NCBI RefSeq assembly: GCF_002564045.1
Contig: NZ_PDJK01000001.1
Coordinates: forward strand, 682,001 to 746,000
Direction of reading: 5' to 3'
Length of the DNA: 64,000 bases
Origin: Amycolatopsis sulphurea
Lineage (GTDB): Bacteria > Actinomycetota > Actinomycetes > Mycobacteriales > Pseudonocardiaceae
The stretch's first letter is position 1; each line of letters begins with the position of its first letter. The translations under genes and the position numbers were made by a program. Positions 35,594 to 44,812 of this stretch are shown here, in pieces. Under the pieces are notes generated by a model that worked only from the letters and a program-made list of their open reading frames with translations, was not told where the DNA came from and ran no database searches.

Positions 35594-35610
35594 TGTATAA
35601 CGGCCTATAC
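35594..35610. promoter_or_regulatory. GTATA-N6-TATAC dyad, second copy
   Basis: TGTATAACGGCCTATAC differs by one base from 3402-3417. It lies 120 bp upstream of the dienelactone hydrolase gene and just after the nucleotidyltransferase stop. A GntR-type operator is a guess from the dyad. Confidence 0.35.
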
Positions 35611-35730
35611 GGCAAGCTGGTTATCGGATTCCGTTCACAAGCAAGGAGAATCGGACGAATCCCCACCCGGTCGACCCCGCCTCGACCAGGCTAGATTGGC
35701 GTCGTACCCAAGCAACAGGAGTGACTTCGC

Positions 35731-36480
35731 ATGCGCAAGGAATACGTGGACGTGCCGGCCGGTGACGGGGTCGCCGATGCGTATCTGGCCGTCCCGGACG
35801 GTGGGCCGCACCCGGGTGTGGTGCTGTTCATGGACGCCTTCGGGGTCCGCCCGCGGATCGAGGAGATGGCGGAGCGGATCGCCGCGGCGGGCTATGCCGT
35901 GCTCGCGCCGAACCTGCTCTACCGGAGCGGGCGTTCGCCGCTGGTGGAGGACATGGCCGCGCTGGCCGACGCGAGCCGGCGCGAAGCGATCTTCGGTCGG
36001 CTGATGCCGATGATGAGGCAGCTGGACACCGACGCGATCGTGCGTGACGCCGGGAAGTACCTGGACTTCTTCCACGCGCAGGAGGGCGTGGCCGAGGAGC
36101 CGGTGGTGATCACCGGGTACTGCATGGGCGGGCTCAACGCGCTGAAGGTGATCGAGGCGCTGCCGGAGCGGGTCAAGGCGGTCGCGAGCTTCCATGGCGG
36201 CAGGCTGGCCACCGACGATCCGGACAGCCCGCACCTGCGGGTCGGCTCGATCACCGGCGAGGTCTACTTCGGGCACGCCGACCAGGACCACGCGATGAAC
36301 GCCGACCAGATCGAGATGCTCGAACGGGCGCTCGACGAGGCCGGGGTGACCTATCGATCCGAGGTGTACGAGGGTGCCGCGCACGGATACACGATGACCG
36401 ACACGGCGGCCTACCAGGAGGAAGCCGAGAAGCGGCACTGGGAGAACCTGTTTGCGCTGCTGGAGCGAGTAAACGGGTAG
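35731..36480 (+). CDS. Dienelactone hydrolase-family protein
   Basis: 249 aa. ITGYCMGGLNALKV carries the Cys nucleophile of dienelactone hydrolases; HADQDHAMN and AAHGYTMTD supply the Asp and His. HPGVVLFMDAFGVRPRIEEMA is the family start. It hydrolyses dienelactone or other lactones/esters in the cytosol. No aromatic degradation genes lie beside it. Confidence 0.9.
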   Translation: MRKEYVDVPAGDGVADAYLAVPDGGPHPGVVLFMDAFGVRPRIEEMAERIAAAGYAVLAPNLLYRSGRSPLVEDMAALADASRREAIFGRLMPMMRQLDTDAIVRDAGKYLDFFHAQEGVAEEPVVITGYCMGGLNALKVIEALPERVKAVASFHGGRLATDDPDSPHLRVGSITGEVYFGHADQDHAMNADQIEMLERALDEAGVTYRSEVYEGAAHGYTMTDTAAYQEEAEKRHWENLFALLERVNG

Positions 36481-36674
36481 GAAGCTATGTCCACTATGGG
36501 CACTCCTGTCCGTTCGAGTGTCTCTTGTGGACGGTCGGTGGCCGCCGAGCCGGAAGCTGCGGCGGGCGAGGCGTGAGCTGAGCGGTGGCCGGACGGGAAC
36601 GTCTGGACGGCGTAGTCCAGCCGTGCTCCGGCTAGACTCGGCCGCCCCGAGCCGGAGGAGCGAGAAAGCCACCG

Positions 36675-37265
36675 ATGAGCGCCGCGACCACCGTTCCGCA
36701 CCGCGAGAAGCTGCTTCGTGAAGGACTTCGCCAGCTGTATGCTCGCGGGTTCCACGGCACCACGATCGACGGGATCCTGGACGCGGCCGGGGTGCCGAAG
36801 GGCTCCTTCTACCACCACTTCGGGTCGAAGGAGGCGTTCGCGCGCCAGGTGCTGGCCCGGTACATGCAGTTCCAGCTCGATCAGCTGGCGGAGTGGAGCG
36901 GGCGGGCCGAGCTGCCGGTGCCCGCGCTGCTGGCCGGGTACTTCCGGGCGATGGCCGCGCGGTTCACCGGGTCCGGGCACCAGCGGGCCTGCCTGGCCGG
37001 GAAGCTGGCGACCGAGCTGGCCGCCGGGCACGAGGGTTTCCGTGCCCGGCTGGCCGAGGACCTGGGCGGCTGGCGCGAGCGGATCGCCGGGCTGCTGGAA
37101 ACCGGGCAGCAGCGTGGGGAGGTTCGCGCGGACCAGCCCGCCGGGCTGCTCGCGGACGCGGTGCTCGCGCTGGTGCAGGGCGCGTTCGTGCTCGCGCTCG
37201 CCGCGCGGGAGGACGCGTCGCTGGAGTCCGTGGCCACCGCGATCGAGCTGCTCGTCGCCGGGTGA
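36675..37265 (+). CDS. TetR/AcrR-family regulator (YcdC/NemR-like)
   Basis: 196 aa. The helix-turn-helix is FHGTTIDGILDAAGVPKGSFYHHFGSKEAF in two overlapping motifs at residues 25-55. The C-terminal domain (CLAGKLATELAAGHEGFR) resembles the TetR_C_6/AcuR group, which responds to small electrophiles or carboxylates. The dienelactone hydrolase gene directly upstream is the nearest candidate target, though both read the same way. Confidence 0.88.
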   Translation: MSAATTVPHREKLLREGLRQLYARGFHGTTIDGILDAAGVPKGSFYHHFGSKEAFARQVLARYMQFQLDQLAEWSGRAELPVPALLAGYFRAMAARFTGSGHQRACLAGKLATELAAGHEGFRARLAEDLGGWRERIAGLLETGQQRGEVRADQPAGLLADAVLALVQGAFVLALAAREDASLESVATAIELLVAG

Positions 37266-37340
37266 ATCGCGGACCTGCGGCGCTGGGCCGGCCGCGGACT
37301 CGGATGCACCCGGGTGAGCCGGTTACCTTAGGCTGATCGT

Positions 37341-37658
37341 ATGGCCGAAGGCGTGCTGTGCCGGGAATCGGTGGAGCTTTCCGGACGGGAGCGGTCGGTG
37401 CTGCGGAGTATGGCGCTGCACGGGACGGGCTCGGAGCTGTATTGCGCACTCGAAGCCGGTCACGGGCACGAGCACGTGGCGCCGGTCGTGGTGGGCGAGT
37501 GGTGGCTGCGGTGGTGGCCGGGGCGCCGCGTGCTGGAATCGCGCGCCGAATGCGACGCGATGTCCGAGGCGGGTGTCGGGTGTTCCGGCCCGGGTGGCCA
37601 TGAAGGCGGCCACAGGTTCACCCCAGCCGACGCCACGTGGCACGCCGAACGTCGGTAA
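37341..37658 (+). CDS. Unknown small Cys/His-containing protein
   Basis: 105 aa from ATG 37341. I do not recognise a family. GTGSELYCALEAGHGHEHVA, EWWLRWWPGRRVLE and CSGPGGHEGGHRF look conserved in style: paired Cys and His residues spaced as if to bind a metal, with a Trp-rich strand between. The cytosolic-type sequence has no signal peptide. It ends 10 bp before the PhoU gene start and may be co-transcribed with it. Confidence 0.5.
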   Translation: MAEGVLCRESVELSGRERSVLRSMALHGTGSELYCALEAGHGHEHVAPVVVGEWWLRWWPGRRVLESRAECDAMSEAGVGCSGPGGHEGGHRFTPADATWHAERR

Positions 37659-37668
37659 TCTCGGGTTC

Positions 37669-38313
37669 ATGCGTGACGGTTTCCAGGGCGATCTCGAACA
37701 GCTGGACGGCAAACTGGCCACGATGGCCGATGCCGCGGGCGAAGCCATGCGGCGCGCCACCCGTGCGCTGCTCACCGCGGATCTCCTGCTGGCCGAGGAA
37801 GTCCTCGGCGCCGACGACCAGCTCGACGAACTGCGCGCAGTCTGTGAGGAGGACGCGCACGCGCTGCTCGCCCTGCAGGCCCCGGTCGCCGGTGACCTGC
37901 GCGGGGTGCTGGCCGTGGTGTACTGCGCCGAGAAGATCGAGCGCATGGGTGACCTGGCCGCGCACATCGCCGGCGCGGCCCGTCGCCGCCACCCGGACCA
38001 CGCCGTGCCCGCCGAGCTGGAGCAGGTGTTCACCGACCTGGGCCGGGAAACCGCCGGCATGGCCGACCGCGTGGCCTCCCTCGTCCGCAGCGGCGGCCGC
38101 GGCGGCTACGCCGAACTGAGCCGCACCGACGAGACCGTGGACGCCCTGCACGCCCGTGTGCTGGCCACGATCACCTCCCCGTCCTGGCCGCACGACCAGC
38201 GCGTCGCGGTGGCCCTGACCCTGGTGACCCGGTTCTACGAACGGTTCGCCGACCAGGCGGTGTCGGTGTCGAAACGCCTGGACTTCGCGGCGACGGGGGA
38301 TCTTCCGGGGTAA
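37669..38313 (+). CDS. phoU: PhoU-family phosphate signalling protein
   Basis: 214 aa. Two three-helix repeats: FQGDLEQLDGKLATMADAAGEAM, VLGADDQLDELRAVCEEDAH, then LRGVLAVVYCAEKIERMGDLAAHIAG (metal-binding E/D..ERxGD motif) and the second repeat VTRFYERFADQAVSVSKR. PhoU links the Pst phosphate transporter to the PhoR kinase and represses the Pho regulon. No pst genes are here, so this is an unlinked or second PhoU. Confidence 0.9.
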   Translation: MRDGFQGDLEQLDGKLATMADAAGEAMRRATRALLTADLLLAEEVLGADDQLDELRAVCEEDAHALLALQAPVAGDLRGVLAVVYCAEKIERMGDLAAHIAGAARRRHPDHAVPAELEQVFTDLGRETAGMADRVASLVRSGGRGGYAELSRTDETVDALHARVLATITSPSWPHDQRVAVALTLVTRFYERFADQAVSVSKRLDFAATGDLPG

Positions 38314-38336
38314 CCGCGGGCTGCTCGCCCAGGCGG

Positions 38337-39539
38337 TCACTCGTTCGGCGCGCGTAAGGTCGAGACGAGGACCGGGAGCGCGGCGGCCAGCGCGATCCCG
38401 CGTAGCGCCCCGGCGATCGGATAGGCCGCGCGGACGCCGAGCCGGTCGGCGACGAAGCCGCCGGCCAGCGCGCCCAGCGGCATCAGGCCCCAGCCGAGCA
38501 TCCGGTAGACGCTGTGCACCCGGCCTTGGAGCGGAGCGGGCACGACCTGCTGCCGCAAGCCGACCGTGACCACGTTCCACAGCGTGGTAGCGAATCCGTT
38601 CAGCGCGAGCAGCAGACCGAGGACCACGGCGTCCGGGCTGATCCCGATCAGTCCGAAGAGGACGATGTTGGCGGCGAGCGCGGTGATCAGCGCGGTCGGT
38701 GCGCCGATCCGGGCCACGATGCGCGCGTTGAGGATCCCGCCGAGCACGCTGCCTGCCGCGGCGCCGGCGAGGAGCACGCCGTAGCTGTGCTCGCTGATGT
38801 GCAGCGTCTGTGTGGCGAGCAGGACGAGGGTGACGTTGCCGAGCTGGAAGCCGAACGTGTTGACCGCGAGCAGGCAGGCCAGCGTGCGCAGCAGGCGATG
38901 CCGGGCCAGCCATCGCAGGCCCTCCAGCACCGCGACCCGCATCGGCGGCCGGGCGGTCTGCGGAGGAGGACGGCGTGGCAGTTTTGCCAGCAAGGCCGCG
39001 GAGAACACGAACGAAGCCACGTCCACGCCGAAAGGTGCCGCTGCGGCGACGGCGAACAGCGCGCTGCCGATCGGCGGGCCGATGAACAGCTGTCCGGTGT
39101 TGGCGATCGCGTACTGATTGCCGTTCGCTCGATGCAGCAAGGCGGCGGGAACGAGGTCCGGGAGAACCGCCAATGACGCGTTGGCGAAGATGACCTCGCA
39201 CGCGCTCAGGCCGAAGCCCAGCACCGCCAGCCCGGTGCTGTCGATCCGGCCGAGCCAGATGAGGACCGCGGCGACGGCGACGATCACGCCCTGCAGCGCT
39301 TGCGAACGCCACATCAGGCTGGCGCGGTCGTGCCGGTCGACCAGTGCGCCCGCGGGCAGGGAAAGCAGCAGCCACGGCAGGGAGGTTGCGGCAGAGACGA
39401 CCGAGACGAGGACCGGGTCGTGGGTGATCGTGACAGTCAGCAGCGGCACGGCGGCGGTGAACACGCCGTCCCCGATGCTGTCCACCGCTGAGGCCCACCG
39501 CAGTCGCCGGTAAGCGGCGGGAAAACGTGTCCGAGGCAT
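38337..39539 (-). CDS. MFS efflux transporter
   Basis: 400 aa from ATG 39539. About 12 helices; SIGDGVFTAAVPLLTVTIT at the start, LPAGALVDRHDRASLM in loop 2-3 and QQVVPAPLQGRVHSVYRMLGW in the central half fit the drug/siderophore exporter group (EntS/Tet-like). Divergent from an ArsR-type regulator with a palindrome between them, which suggests substrate-controlled export. Convergent with phoU. Confidence 0.88.
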   Translation of the reverse strand: MPRTRFPAAYRRLRWASAVDSIGDGVFTAAVPLLTVTITHDPVLVSVVSAATSLPWLLLSLPAGALVDRHDRASLMWRSQALQGVIVAVAAVLIWLGRIDSTGLAVLGFGLSACEVIFANASLAVLPDLVPAALLHRANGNQYAIANTGQLFIGPPIGSALFAVAAAAPFGVDVASFVFSAALLAKLPRRPPPQTARPPMRVAVLEGLRWLARHRLLRTLACLLAVNTFGFQLGNVTLVLLATQTLHISEHSYGVLLAGAAAGSVLGGILNARIVARIGAPTALITALAANIVLFGLIGISPDAVVLGLLLALNGFATTLWNVVTVGLRQQVVPAPLQGRVHSVYRMLGWGLMPLGALAGGFVADRLGVRAAYPIAGALRGIALAAALPVLVSTLRAPNE

Positions 39540-39576
39540 GGAGACAGGCTCCCGACTCGAACGTGTGTTCGCCACG

Positions 39577-39595
39577 ATGGAGCCTGATGCTCCAT
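39577..39595. promoter_or_regulatory. Inverted repeat between MFS and ArsR genes
   Basis: ATGGAGC-CTGAT-GCTCCAT, a perfect 7-bp inverted repeat, 37 bp from the MFS start and 10 bp from the regulator start. It is a likely operator for the ArsR-type protein. Confidence 0.55.
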
Positions 39596-39604
39596 AATCG
39601 GGCG

Positions 39605-40591
39605 GTGCCGTTGACCTTGGAGCTGAGCGTCGCCGATCTGGCGGGTACGCGGCTTGCCGTCTCGCCGCTGTCGGAGACCATCGCCGGGCTGCAGACCCTC
39701 GCCGGGGGAGGGCGGCACGGTGGCTGGGTCCGCTGGGTGACCGCTGAACTTGCCGTCCGTCCGCTCGAACTCTCCTGGACGTGGCCGTTGCTCGTGCACG
39801 ACCGGGCTTGCTGGCCGCAATTCCTGCTGCCCGCGCCGGCTCGCGCTGCCACCACGATCGACGAGGCGCTCGACGCGCTGCGGCGGACGACCGCGCGTCA
39901 AGTGCGGCGGAGCCTTCGGAGGGTGTTCGGCGACCGGCCGCCCGCCGCCGCACGGATGCTCGCCGCCGAACCCGCCGCCGGGCTCCGTGCCGTTGCCGCC
40001 GAACTGCATGCGGCACACGACCGGCTCATCGCTCCACAGTGGACACGGCTGCGGGCCGTGCTCGACGCCGACATCGCCTATCGCGCGAAACGGTGGGCCG
40101 AAGGCGGTGCCTGCGGGTTGTTCACCGATCTGCATCCCGGCCTGAGCTGGCGGGACGGACGGCTCAGCCTCGCCGGTGACCACCGCCGCGCGCCCGGTGG
40201 GCCGATCGGCGGCCTCGTGCTGTCCCCGGTGGTGCTCGGCCCGCCGAGGGTCCTGGTCAAACTGCACACCACCACGCAGACGACGGTGCGCTACCCGGCT
40301 CGCGGCAGCGGTGCATTGTGGACGGTTCGCCGCCCGGTGGCCGATCCGCTCATGCGCCTGCTGGGCCGGCCCCGGGCCGAGCTGCTCGAAACCTTGCGGG
40401 TACCGGCCTCGACGACCGCCCTCGCGGCGGTACTGCACGTGTCGCCGAGTGCGGTGTCCCAGCATCTTCGGGTGCTGCGCGAGTGTGGTCTGGTCACCGG
40501 TGTGCGATCCGGGCGGACCGTGCTCTACCGGACGACCGGCAAGGGACTCGGCCTGCTCGGCCCCGCCGTGGCTCAGGAGTCGGTGGTGTGA
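39605..40591 (+). CDS. ArsR-type regulator with N-terminal DUF5937-like domain
   Basis: 328 aa from GTG 39605. The N-terminal 230 residues are an unnamed ligand-type domain (PLTLELSVADLAGTRLAVSP, APQWTRLRAVLDADIAYRAKR). The winged helix lies at the C-terminus: TTALAAVLHVSPSAVSQHLRVL, GLVTGVRSGRTVLYRTT. This architecture recurs in actinobacteria divergent from MFS genes, as here. It probably represses the exporter until ligand binds. Confidence 0.85.
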   Translation: MPLTLELSVADLAGTRLAVSPLSETIAGLQTLAGGGRHGGWVRWVTAELAVRPLELSWTWPLLVHDRACWPQFLLPAPARAATTIDEALDALRRTTARQVRRSLRRVFGDRPPAAARMLAAEPAAGLRAVAAELHAAHDRLIAPQWTRLRAVLDADIAYRAKRWAEGGACGLFTDLHPGLSWRDGRLSLAGDHRRAPGGPIGGLVLSPVVLGPPRVLVKLHTTTQTTVRYPARGSGALWTVRRPVADPLMRLLGRPRAELLETLRVPASTTALAAVLHVSPSAVSQHLRVLRECGLVTGVRSGRTVLYRTTGKGLGLLGPAVAQESVV

Positions 40592-40636
40592 GCCCGGCGT
40601 CGCCGCCGAGGGCCAGACCTGCGGCGAGGGACTTGA

Positions 40637-41800
40637 TCACGCCCGGACCGTGCCGACTGTTCTCGCGCGAGCCTCCTGCCGGGCGGCCTGGGCCAGGACG
40701 CCGAACTGCAGCATGGTGATCACCAGTGAGGTGCCGCCCGAGGAGACGAGCGGCAACGTCACCCCGGTCACCGGCAGGACCCCGGCCACGTACCCGATGT
40801 TGATCAACGCCTGGGCGACGAGCAGCAGCGTGGTCGTCGCCGCGACCAGGCGGACCCATGGGTCGGCGGCGCGTGCCGCGGTCCGTAGCCCGGCGACGGC
40901 GAGCAGGCCGAACAGCGCCAATACCAGTACACAGCCGGCGAAGCCCAGTTCTTCGCCGATGAGGGCGAAGACGAAGTCGTTCTGCACGTCGGGCAGGTAG
41001 CTCCATTTCGCCGCGCCCTGGCCGAGTCCGACGCCGAACCAGCCGCCGTCGGCCAGTGCGTATTGCGCTTGCTGGGCCTGGTAGCCGCTGCCGCTCGCGT
41101 CTGCGTCCGAGGACAGGAAGGACAGCACGCGCGCGAGTCGGTAGTCGGCGAAGAGTGCGAGCACGAGAATTCCGGCACTGCCCCCGGCGAGTAGCGCGAG
41201 GAACAGCCGTCTCGGCGCGTCGGCGAACCACAGCAGTCCCAGCGTGATCAGGGCCAGGGTGACGGTGCCGCTGAGGTTCGGCTGGGCCAGCACCAGGGCG
41301 CACAGCACCAGCGTCACCGGGACGAGTGGTACCAGCAGATGCCGCCACTGCTGTATCAAATGGCGTTTCGCCACGAGCAGGTGCGCGCCCCACAACACGA
41401 GCGCGACCTTCGCGATCTCCACCGGTTGCACCGTGATCGGCCCCGCCGCGAGCCAGCGCTGGGCGCCGCCGTGATCGCTGCCGAGCGGGGTGAGCACCAG
41501 GACCAGCCCGACGATCGCGACGCCCAGCGCCGGGACCGCGGCCCGGCGCAGTTTCGTCAGCGGAATCCGGAGTCCGGCGACGAATGCGGCCAAACCGATT
41601 GCGACATAAAGGAGATGTCGTGCGAAACCCTGGTATACACCTACGCCAGAGGTGGGATTCGCGGCGGCGGCCGTGGCCGACAGTGCCATCACCGCGCCGA
41701 GGATGGTGAGCGCCAGGCCCACGACGACGATGATCCGGAACGACGCGAGCGGGTGCGCGAAGAACTCCCGTGTCGCGGATCCGCCGGTTCGAAAGTCCAC
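40637..41800 (-). CDS. FtsW/RodA-type SEDS glycosyltransferase paralogue
   Basis: 387 aa with about ten transmembrane helices. RHLLYVAIGLAAFVAGLRIP, QRWLAAGPITVQPVEIAKVALVL (SEDS motif), ALVLAQPNLSGT (catalytic-Asp position is Asn: QPN instead of the usual QPD), KWSYLPDVQNDFVFALIGEELG and LPLVSSGGTSLV are FtsW-like. SEDS proteins polymerise lipid II. It is outside a division cluster. The D-to-N difference at the position that is normally essential is worth checking. Confidence 0.85.
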   Translation of the reverse strand: MDFRTGGSATREFFAHPLASFRIIVVVGLALTILGAVMALSATAAAANPTSGVGVYQGFARHLLYVAIGLAAFVAGLRIPLTKLRRAAVPALGVAIVGLVLVLTPLGSDHGGAQRWLAAGPITVQPVEIAKVALVLWGAHLLVAKRHLIQQWRHLLVPLVPVTLVLCALVLAQPNLSGTVTLALITLGLLWFADAPRRLFLALLAGGSAGILVLALFADYRLARVLSFLSSDADASGSGYQAQQAQYALADGGWFGVGLGQGAAKWSYLPDVQNDFVFALIGEELGFAGCVLVLALFGLLAVAGLRTAARAADPWVRLVAATTTLLLVAQALINIGYVAGVLPVTGVTLPLVSSGGTSLVITMLQFGVLAQAARQEARARTVGTVRA

Positions 41801-41845
41801 AGTGGATGTTTGCGCGACGGCGCTGTGGGGACGCTGAGAAACGGT

Positions 41846-42442
41846 TCAGCGGGCGCGGATGCCGTCGAGAAGGAGGGCTACGACCGCGGCGGATTCCGCT
41901 TCGATGCCCGGATTCTGCCAGTCGCCGGCGTGTCTCGGATCGTGGAAGCGGCTGGTCCCGTCGAACACCGCGCGGGCGATGGTGTCCGGTTCGCCCGGCG
42001 CGAATGCGCCGGCGGCGATGCCGTCGGCGACGATTTCGCGAATCTGCCCGAGCAGGAAAGCGACGTGTGCCGCGGAGGTGCCGCTGTGCTCGGACGCGAG
42101 GGTGAGGAAGGTGGCGAACAGCTCCGGATCCTCGCCCGCCTTGGCCCACTTGACGCGGAACATGGTGGTGAGCAGTTCGCGGAGTCGTTCGACAGCCGGC
42201 TGCCCGGGATCCCCGGCGGTGCCGGCGAGCTGGTCCCGCGTCCGGTCGAGCCAGCGGCTGATCACCGCCTCGCGCAGCGCCGCCTTGGACGGGAAGTGCC
42301 GGTACACGCTGCCGTGGCTGACGCCGAGCAGCCGGGCGACGTCGAGCACCGTGGTCTTGTCCGGCCCGTACCGGCGCAGCGCGTCCTCGGCGGCCGACAC
42401 GATCGTGCCCGCGTCGAGCGGCTCTTTCCGGGTGACGGACAT
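41846..42442 (-). CDS. TetR-family regulator
   Basis: 198 aa. Helix-turn-helix KTTVLDVARLLGVSHGSVYRHF then PSKAALREAVISRWL. The C-terminal ligand domain is unremarkable (TetR_C_ group seen with aldo/keto reductases). It is divergent from an aldo/keto reductase fragment 17 bp away, and such TetR-reductase pairs are common, so its original target gene is now truncated. Confidence 0.88.
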   Translation of the reverse strand: MSVTRKEPLDAGTIVSAAEDALRRYGPDKTTVLDVARLLGVSHGSVYRHFPSKAALREAVISRWLDRTRDQLAGTAGDPGQPAVERLRELLTTMFRVKWAKAGEDPELFATFLTLASEHSGTSAAHVAFLLGQIREIVADGIAAGAFAPGEPDTIARAVFDGTSRFHDPRHAGDWQNPGIEAESAAVVALLLDGIRAR

Positions 42443-42459
42443 CGACCAAGGAGGTTCCC

Positions 42460-42613
42460 ATCAGCACCGCACCTGTCCCGTTCGCCGGCCGGACCGTGGC
42501 CCGGGTCGGCTACGGCGCGGCCCAGCTCCCGCGGCTGCACGAACGGCGTGCCGACGCCGTCGCCCTGGTGCGCCGTGCCGGCGAGCTGGGCGTGAACCAC
42601 TTCGACACGTCGG
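42460..42613 (+). pseudogene. Aldo/keto reductase N-terminal fragment
   Basis: After an AAGGAGG site the frame opens with ATC instead of ATG (ISTAPVPFAGRTVARVGYGA), then AQLPRLHERRADAV and LGVNHFDTSVF. This is the first strand and helix of an aldo/keto reductase up to the HFDT motif. At about 42610 the sequence changes to AT-richer unrelated DNA with a TGA soon after. Lost start codon and lost 80 percent of the gene mark it as a remnant at an island edge. Confidence 0.75.
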
Positions 42614-42695
42614 TGTTTACGAATTTACTCCGAACTGGATCAAGCAGCAAACATCGCGCTTGACCAGGTAAAACACCGCAGAATCGATCGCTCGG

Positions 42696-43580
42696 TCACG
42701 CCGCGAGGAGCGGTCGCGCCCGCTCTTTGAAGTCAGCCACGAGCGGGTGCGGCCCGAACGTAAGCATCCCGTCTTGGAGCTTGCGGACGGCCTCGACGGC
42801 ACGGGACGACTTGACCTGAGTTGCGAGGCCAAGCGTTCGCACGCCGGCCGCGTGCGCCGCGTCGAGATCCCGGTTCTGAAGGTGAGCGGTCGCCAAAGTC
42901 GCGTACGACATCGCGCCCCGGCGTGCTCGCTTCTGAGTACGAGCATGGTCGATTGATCGGCGCGCATGTGCCTCGGCGTACTTCGTCTGGCCGAGATCCC
43001 GGAAGGCGTTCGCCCACTCGCCGCAAATGTATGCCGGGTCGATGAAGCGTGCCCATTCCGGTTCACGCTCTGGTTCGCTCCGAGCGAAGGCGCGCTCCGC
43101 TTCGTTGATGGCGTGCGCCGTAGCGGCTTTGTCTCCCATGACGGCGTGTGCACGGGCTTCCAGGGTCCAGAGATCCGCGAGACAGGCTGGCGAGTCCACC
43201 TTCATGAGGCCCTGGCGTCCGGCCTGAGCGAGTCGCATCCCTTCTTCGGGCTCCCCGAGCAGGGTGGCTTGGTCTGCCATCCCCGCGTGGACGTGGGCTC
43301 CCAACGCAGGGTCCTTGGACTGCTCAGCAAGACGCAGAGACTGAACTAGATTTAAGAAGGCCGTAGCGAAGTCGCGGACGCGCCCGGTCCCTCGACCGGC
43401 GTCGCTGGAGCGCAGGGCGGTCATGCCGCCAGTCGTTGATCGCGCGGACGCCGACGTCGCTGCTGAAACGGCCTCTGTGCCTCCGCCGGTTCGACGGGCA
43501 CTAGTGGAGCCCGCGTTTCTTGCCGCAGGGATGCCGAGCGTTGCGCCGCCGCACGACCGGCTCGAAGACACTGGCAGCAC
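42696..43580 (-). pseudogene. XRE/TPR-type regulator remnant (C-terminal helical domain)
   Basis: The reading frame ends at 42696 with a TPR-like helical domain: FATAFLNLVQSLRLAEQSKD, HVHAGMADQATLLGEPEEG, MSYATLATAHLQNRDLDAA. The part upstream of about 43390 is Ser/Arg-rich in this frame, while short helical segments (SDVGVRAINDW) appear in another, so the N-terminal DNA-binding half is frameshifted or gone. It resembles actinobacterial regulators of the same class as the one at 3613-4735. Confidence 0.55.
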
Positions 43581-43780
43581 GTTCTCGTTGGCAGATCTGC
43601 TCCTTCACGACCAGGGTTGCGAAGAGGGGCGTTTCTCCGGCCATATTCCGCTGCAAACTCGCGCCTACATCAAGCGACCGGAGATTCTTGGCGCGACCAA
43701 GGGGCGGTGTCCCTCCGGCGCAGCGGGCTGCTAGCCCAGAAACTATCTATCGAGATCGCATTTACGGCTAAGGACCACAG

Positions 43781-44470
43781 ATGCCAACTATAAGCGCTGC
43801 TGTTCGTGAGCAAGATTTTCCGGACAACGATCTTGGTGCAATCTTTGCCTCGTTGTTCGCGCCCGAATGGGAGCACTGGGCTTTTGGGGGCGAAGCTGAT
43901 CCTCACGGGCTCGCCTTCGTTCACCACTGGGAACCCCGCGCAGGTTCGACTCGATGCGCGGACGTAGTGATCCTCGACGGCGAGCCGCGGTCGATCACCT
44001 GGCGAGCGGTGCTTGTCGCAGAGGACGACAGTCCGATGGTTCCGGAGTTCGTGACGTGGTTCAGCATCGGCGGGCTGAACGGCCCCGTCGAGGAGTTGTT
44101 GCGTTTGCCAGCCCCCGGCATGGCCGATGCGCCGGAATGCCGAGTAGTCGCATCTGAGACGCTTCGCGTTCCCGCTGTTTGGTGGAACAGCGGAGCGCAG
44201 CTCATCCGAGCAGGCCGCAGAAGAGTGGCGAGAAGACCACGGCGGGGGCGTCCGCGAGAGCGGAGTCCTCCGATCCTGATGGCAGACGCCTCCGCTGTGT
44301 TCCATCCACGAATCCTGGAAATCAAGCTGCCCAAGGTAATGGACAAGCTGGGAAAGCAACTAAATAGACTCCGGATCTCCGGATGGACGATGTACTACTT
44401 CGGCCGCGGAGGACAGGCACTCGGGCTCGGTGCTGTGAACCGCGGAGACGCGTACGCGGACGTTATATAA
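43781..44470 (+). CDS. Unknown accessory protein
   Basis: 229 aa from ATG 43781 with AAGGACC upstream. Not recognised. The first 150 residues look like a folded acidic domain: FASLFAPEWEHWAFGG, SITWRAVLVAEDDSPMVPEF, LNGPVEELLRLPAPG. An Arg-rich bridge (about 150-165) follows, then HPRILEIKLPKVMDKLGKQL. The change in character suggests a frameshift in the middle. GC content is lower than the flanks. Confidence 0.4.
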   Translation: MPTISAAVREQDFPDNDLGAIFASLFAPEWEHWAFGGEADPHGLAFVHHWEPRAGSTRCADVVILDGEPRSITWRAVLVAEDDSPMVPEFVTWFSIGGLNGPVEELLRLPAPGMADAPECRVVASETLRVPAVWWNSGAQLIRAGRRRVARRPRRGRPRERSPPILMADASAVFHPRILEIKLPKVMDKLGKQLNRLRISGWTMYYFGRGGQALGLGAVNRGDAYADVI

Positions 44471-44733
44471 TCCGCCACGCTGACGAAGCGACAGCTTTCC
44501 GCACCCCCCAGTTCCCTGGCGTAGCAAGCGACCTCTTCAGGCCGACGATCGTGACCTGGCAACAACACGGCGATCCAGTATCGGTTGTCCGCGCAATCCG
44601 GCTCGCTCCGCCTTGGGACTCTCCGGAAAGCCCGAAGGCCTGGTTGACCCCTGATCCCGGGTGCCGAATTCCCGACACCTGGCCCGAGCCAATCACGCTT
44701 CCTCCATATGCACCGCGGAAAAATTATCAATAA
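44455..44733 (+). pseudogene. C-terminal fragment of an unknown protein
   Basis: In a different frame from the gene ending at 44470, this stretch reads IIRHADEATAFRTPQFPG, LFRPTIVTWQQHGDPVSVVR and PPWDSPESPKAWLTPDPG with amino-acid use of a real protein. It has no start of its own, so it is probably the shifted end of the 43781 gene. Confidence 0.35.
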
Positions 44734-44812
44734 TCAACGGAATGCATCTGGCGACCAAGCGGATCAACGACCTGTTTGGCCAGCAATCCATGCGACAACA
44801 GGAAGCGTTAAT

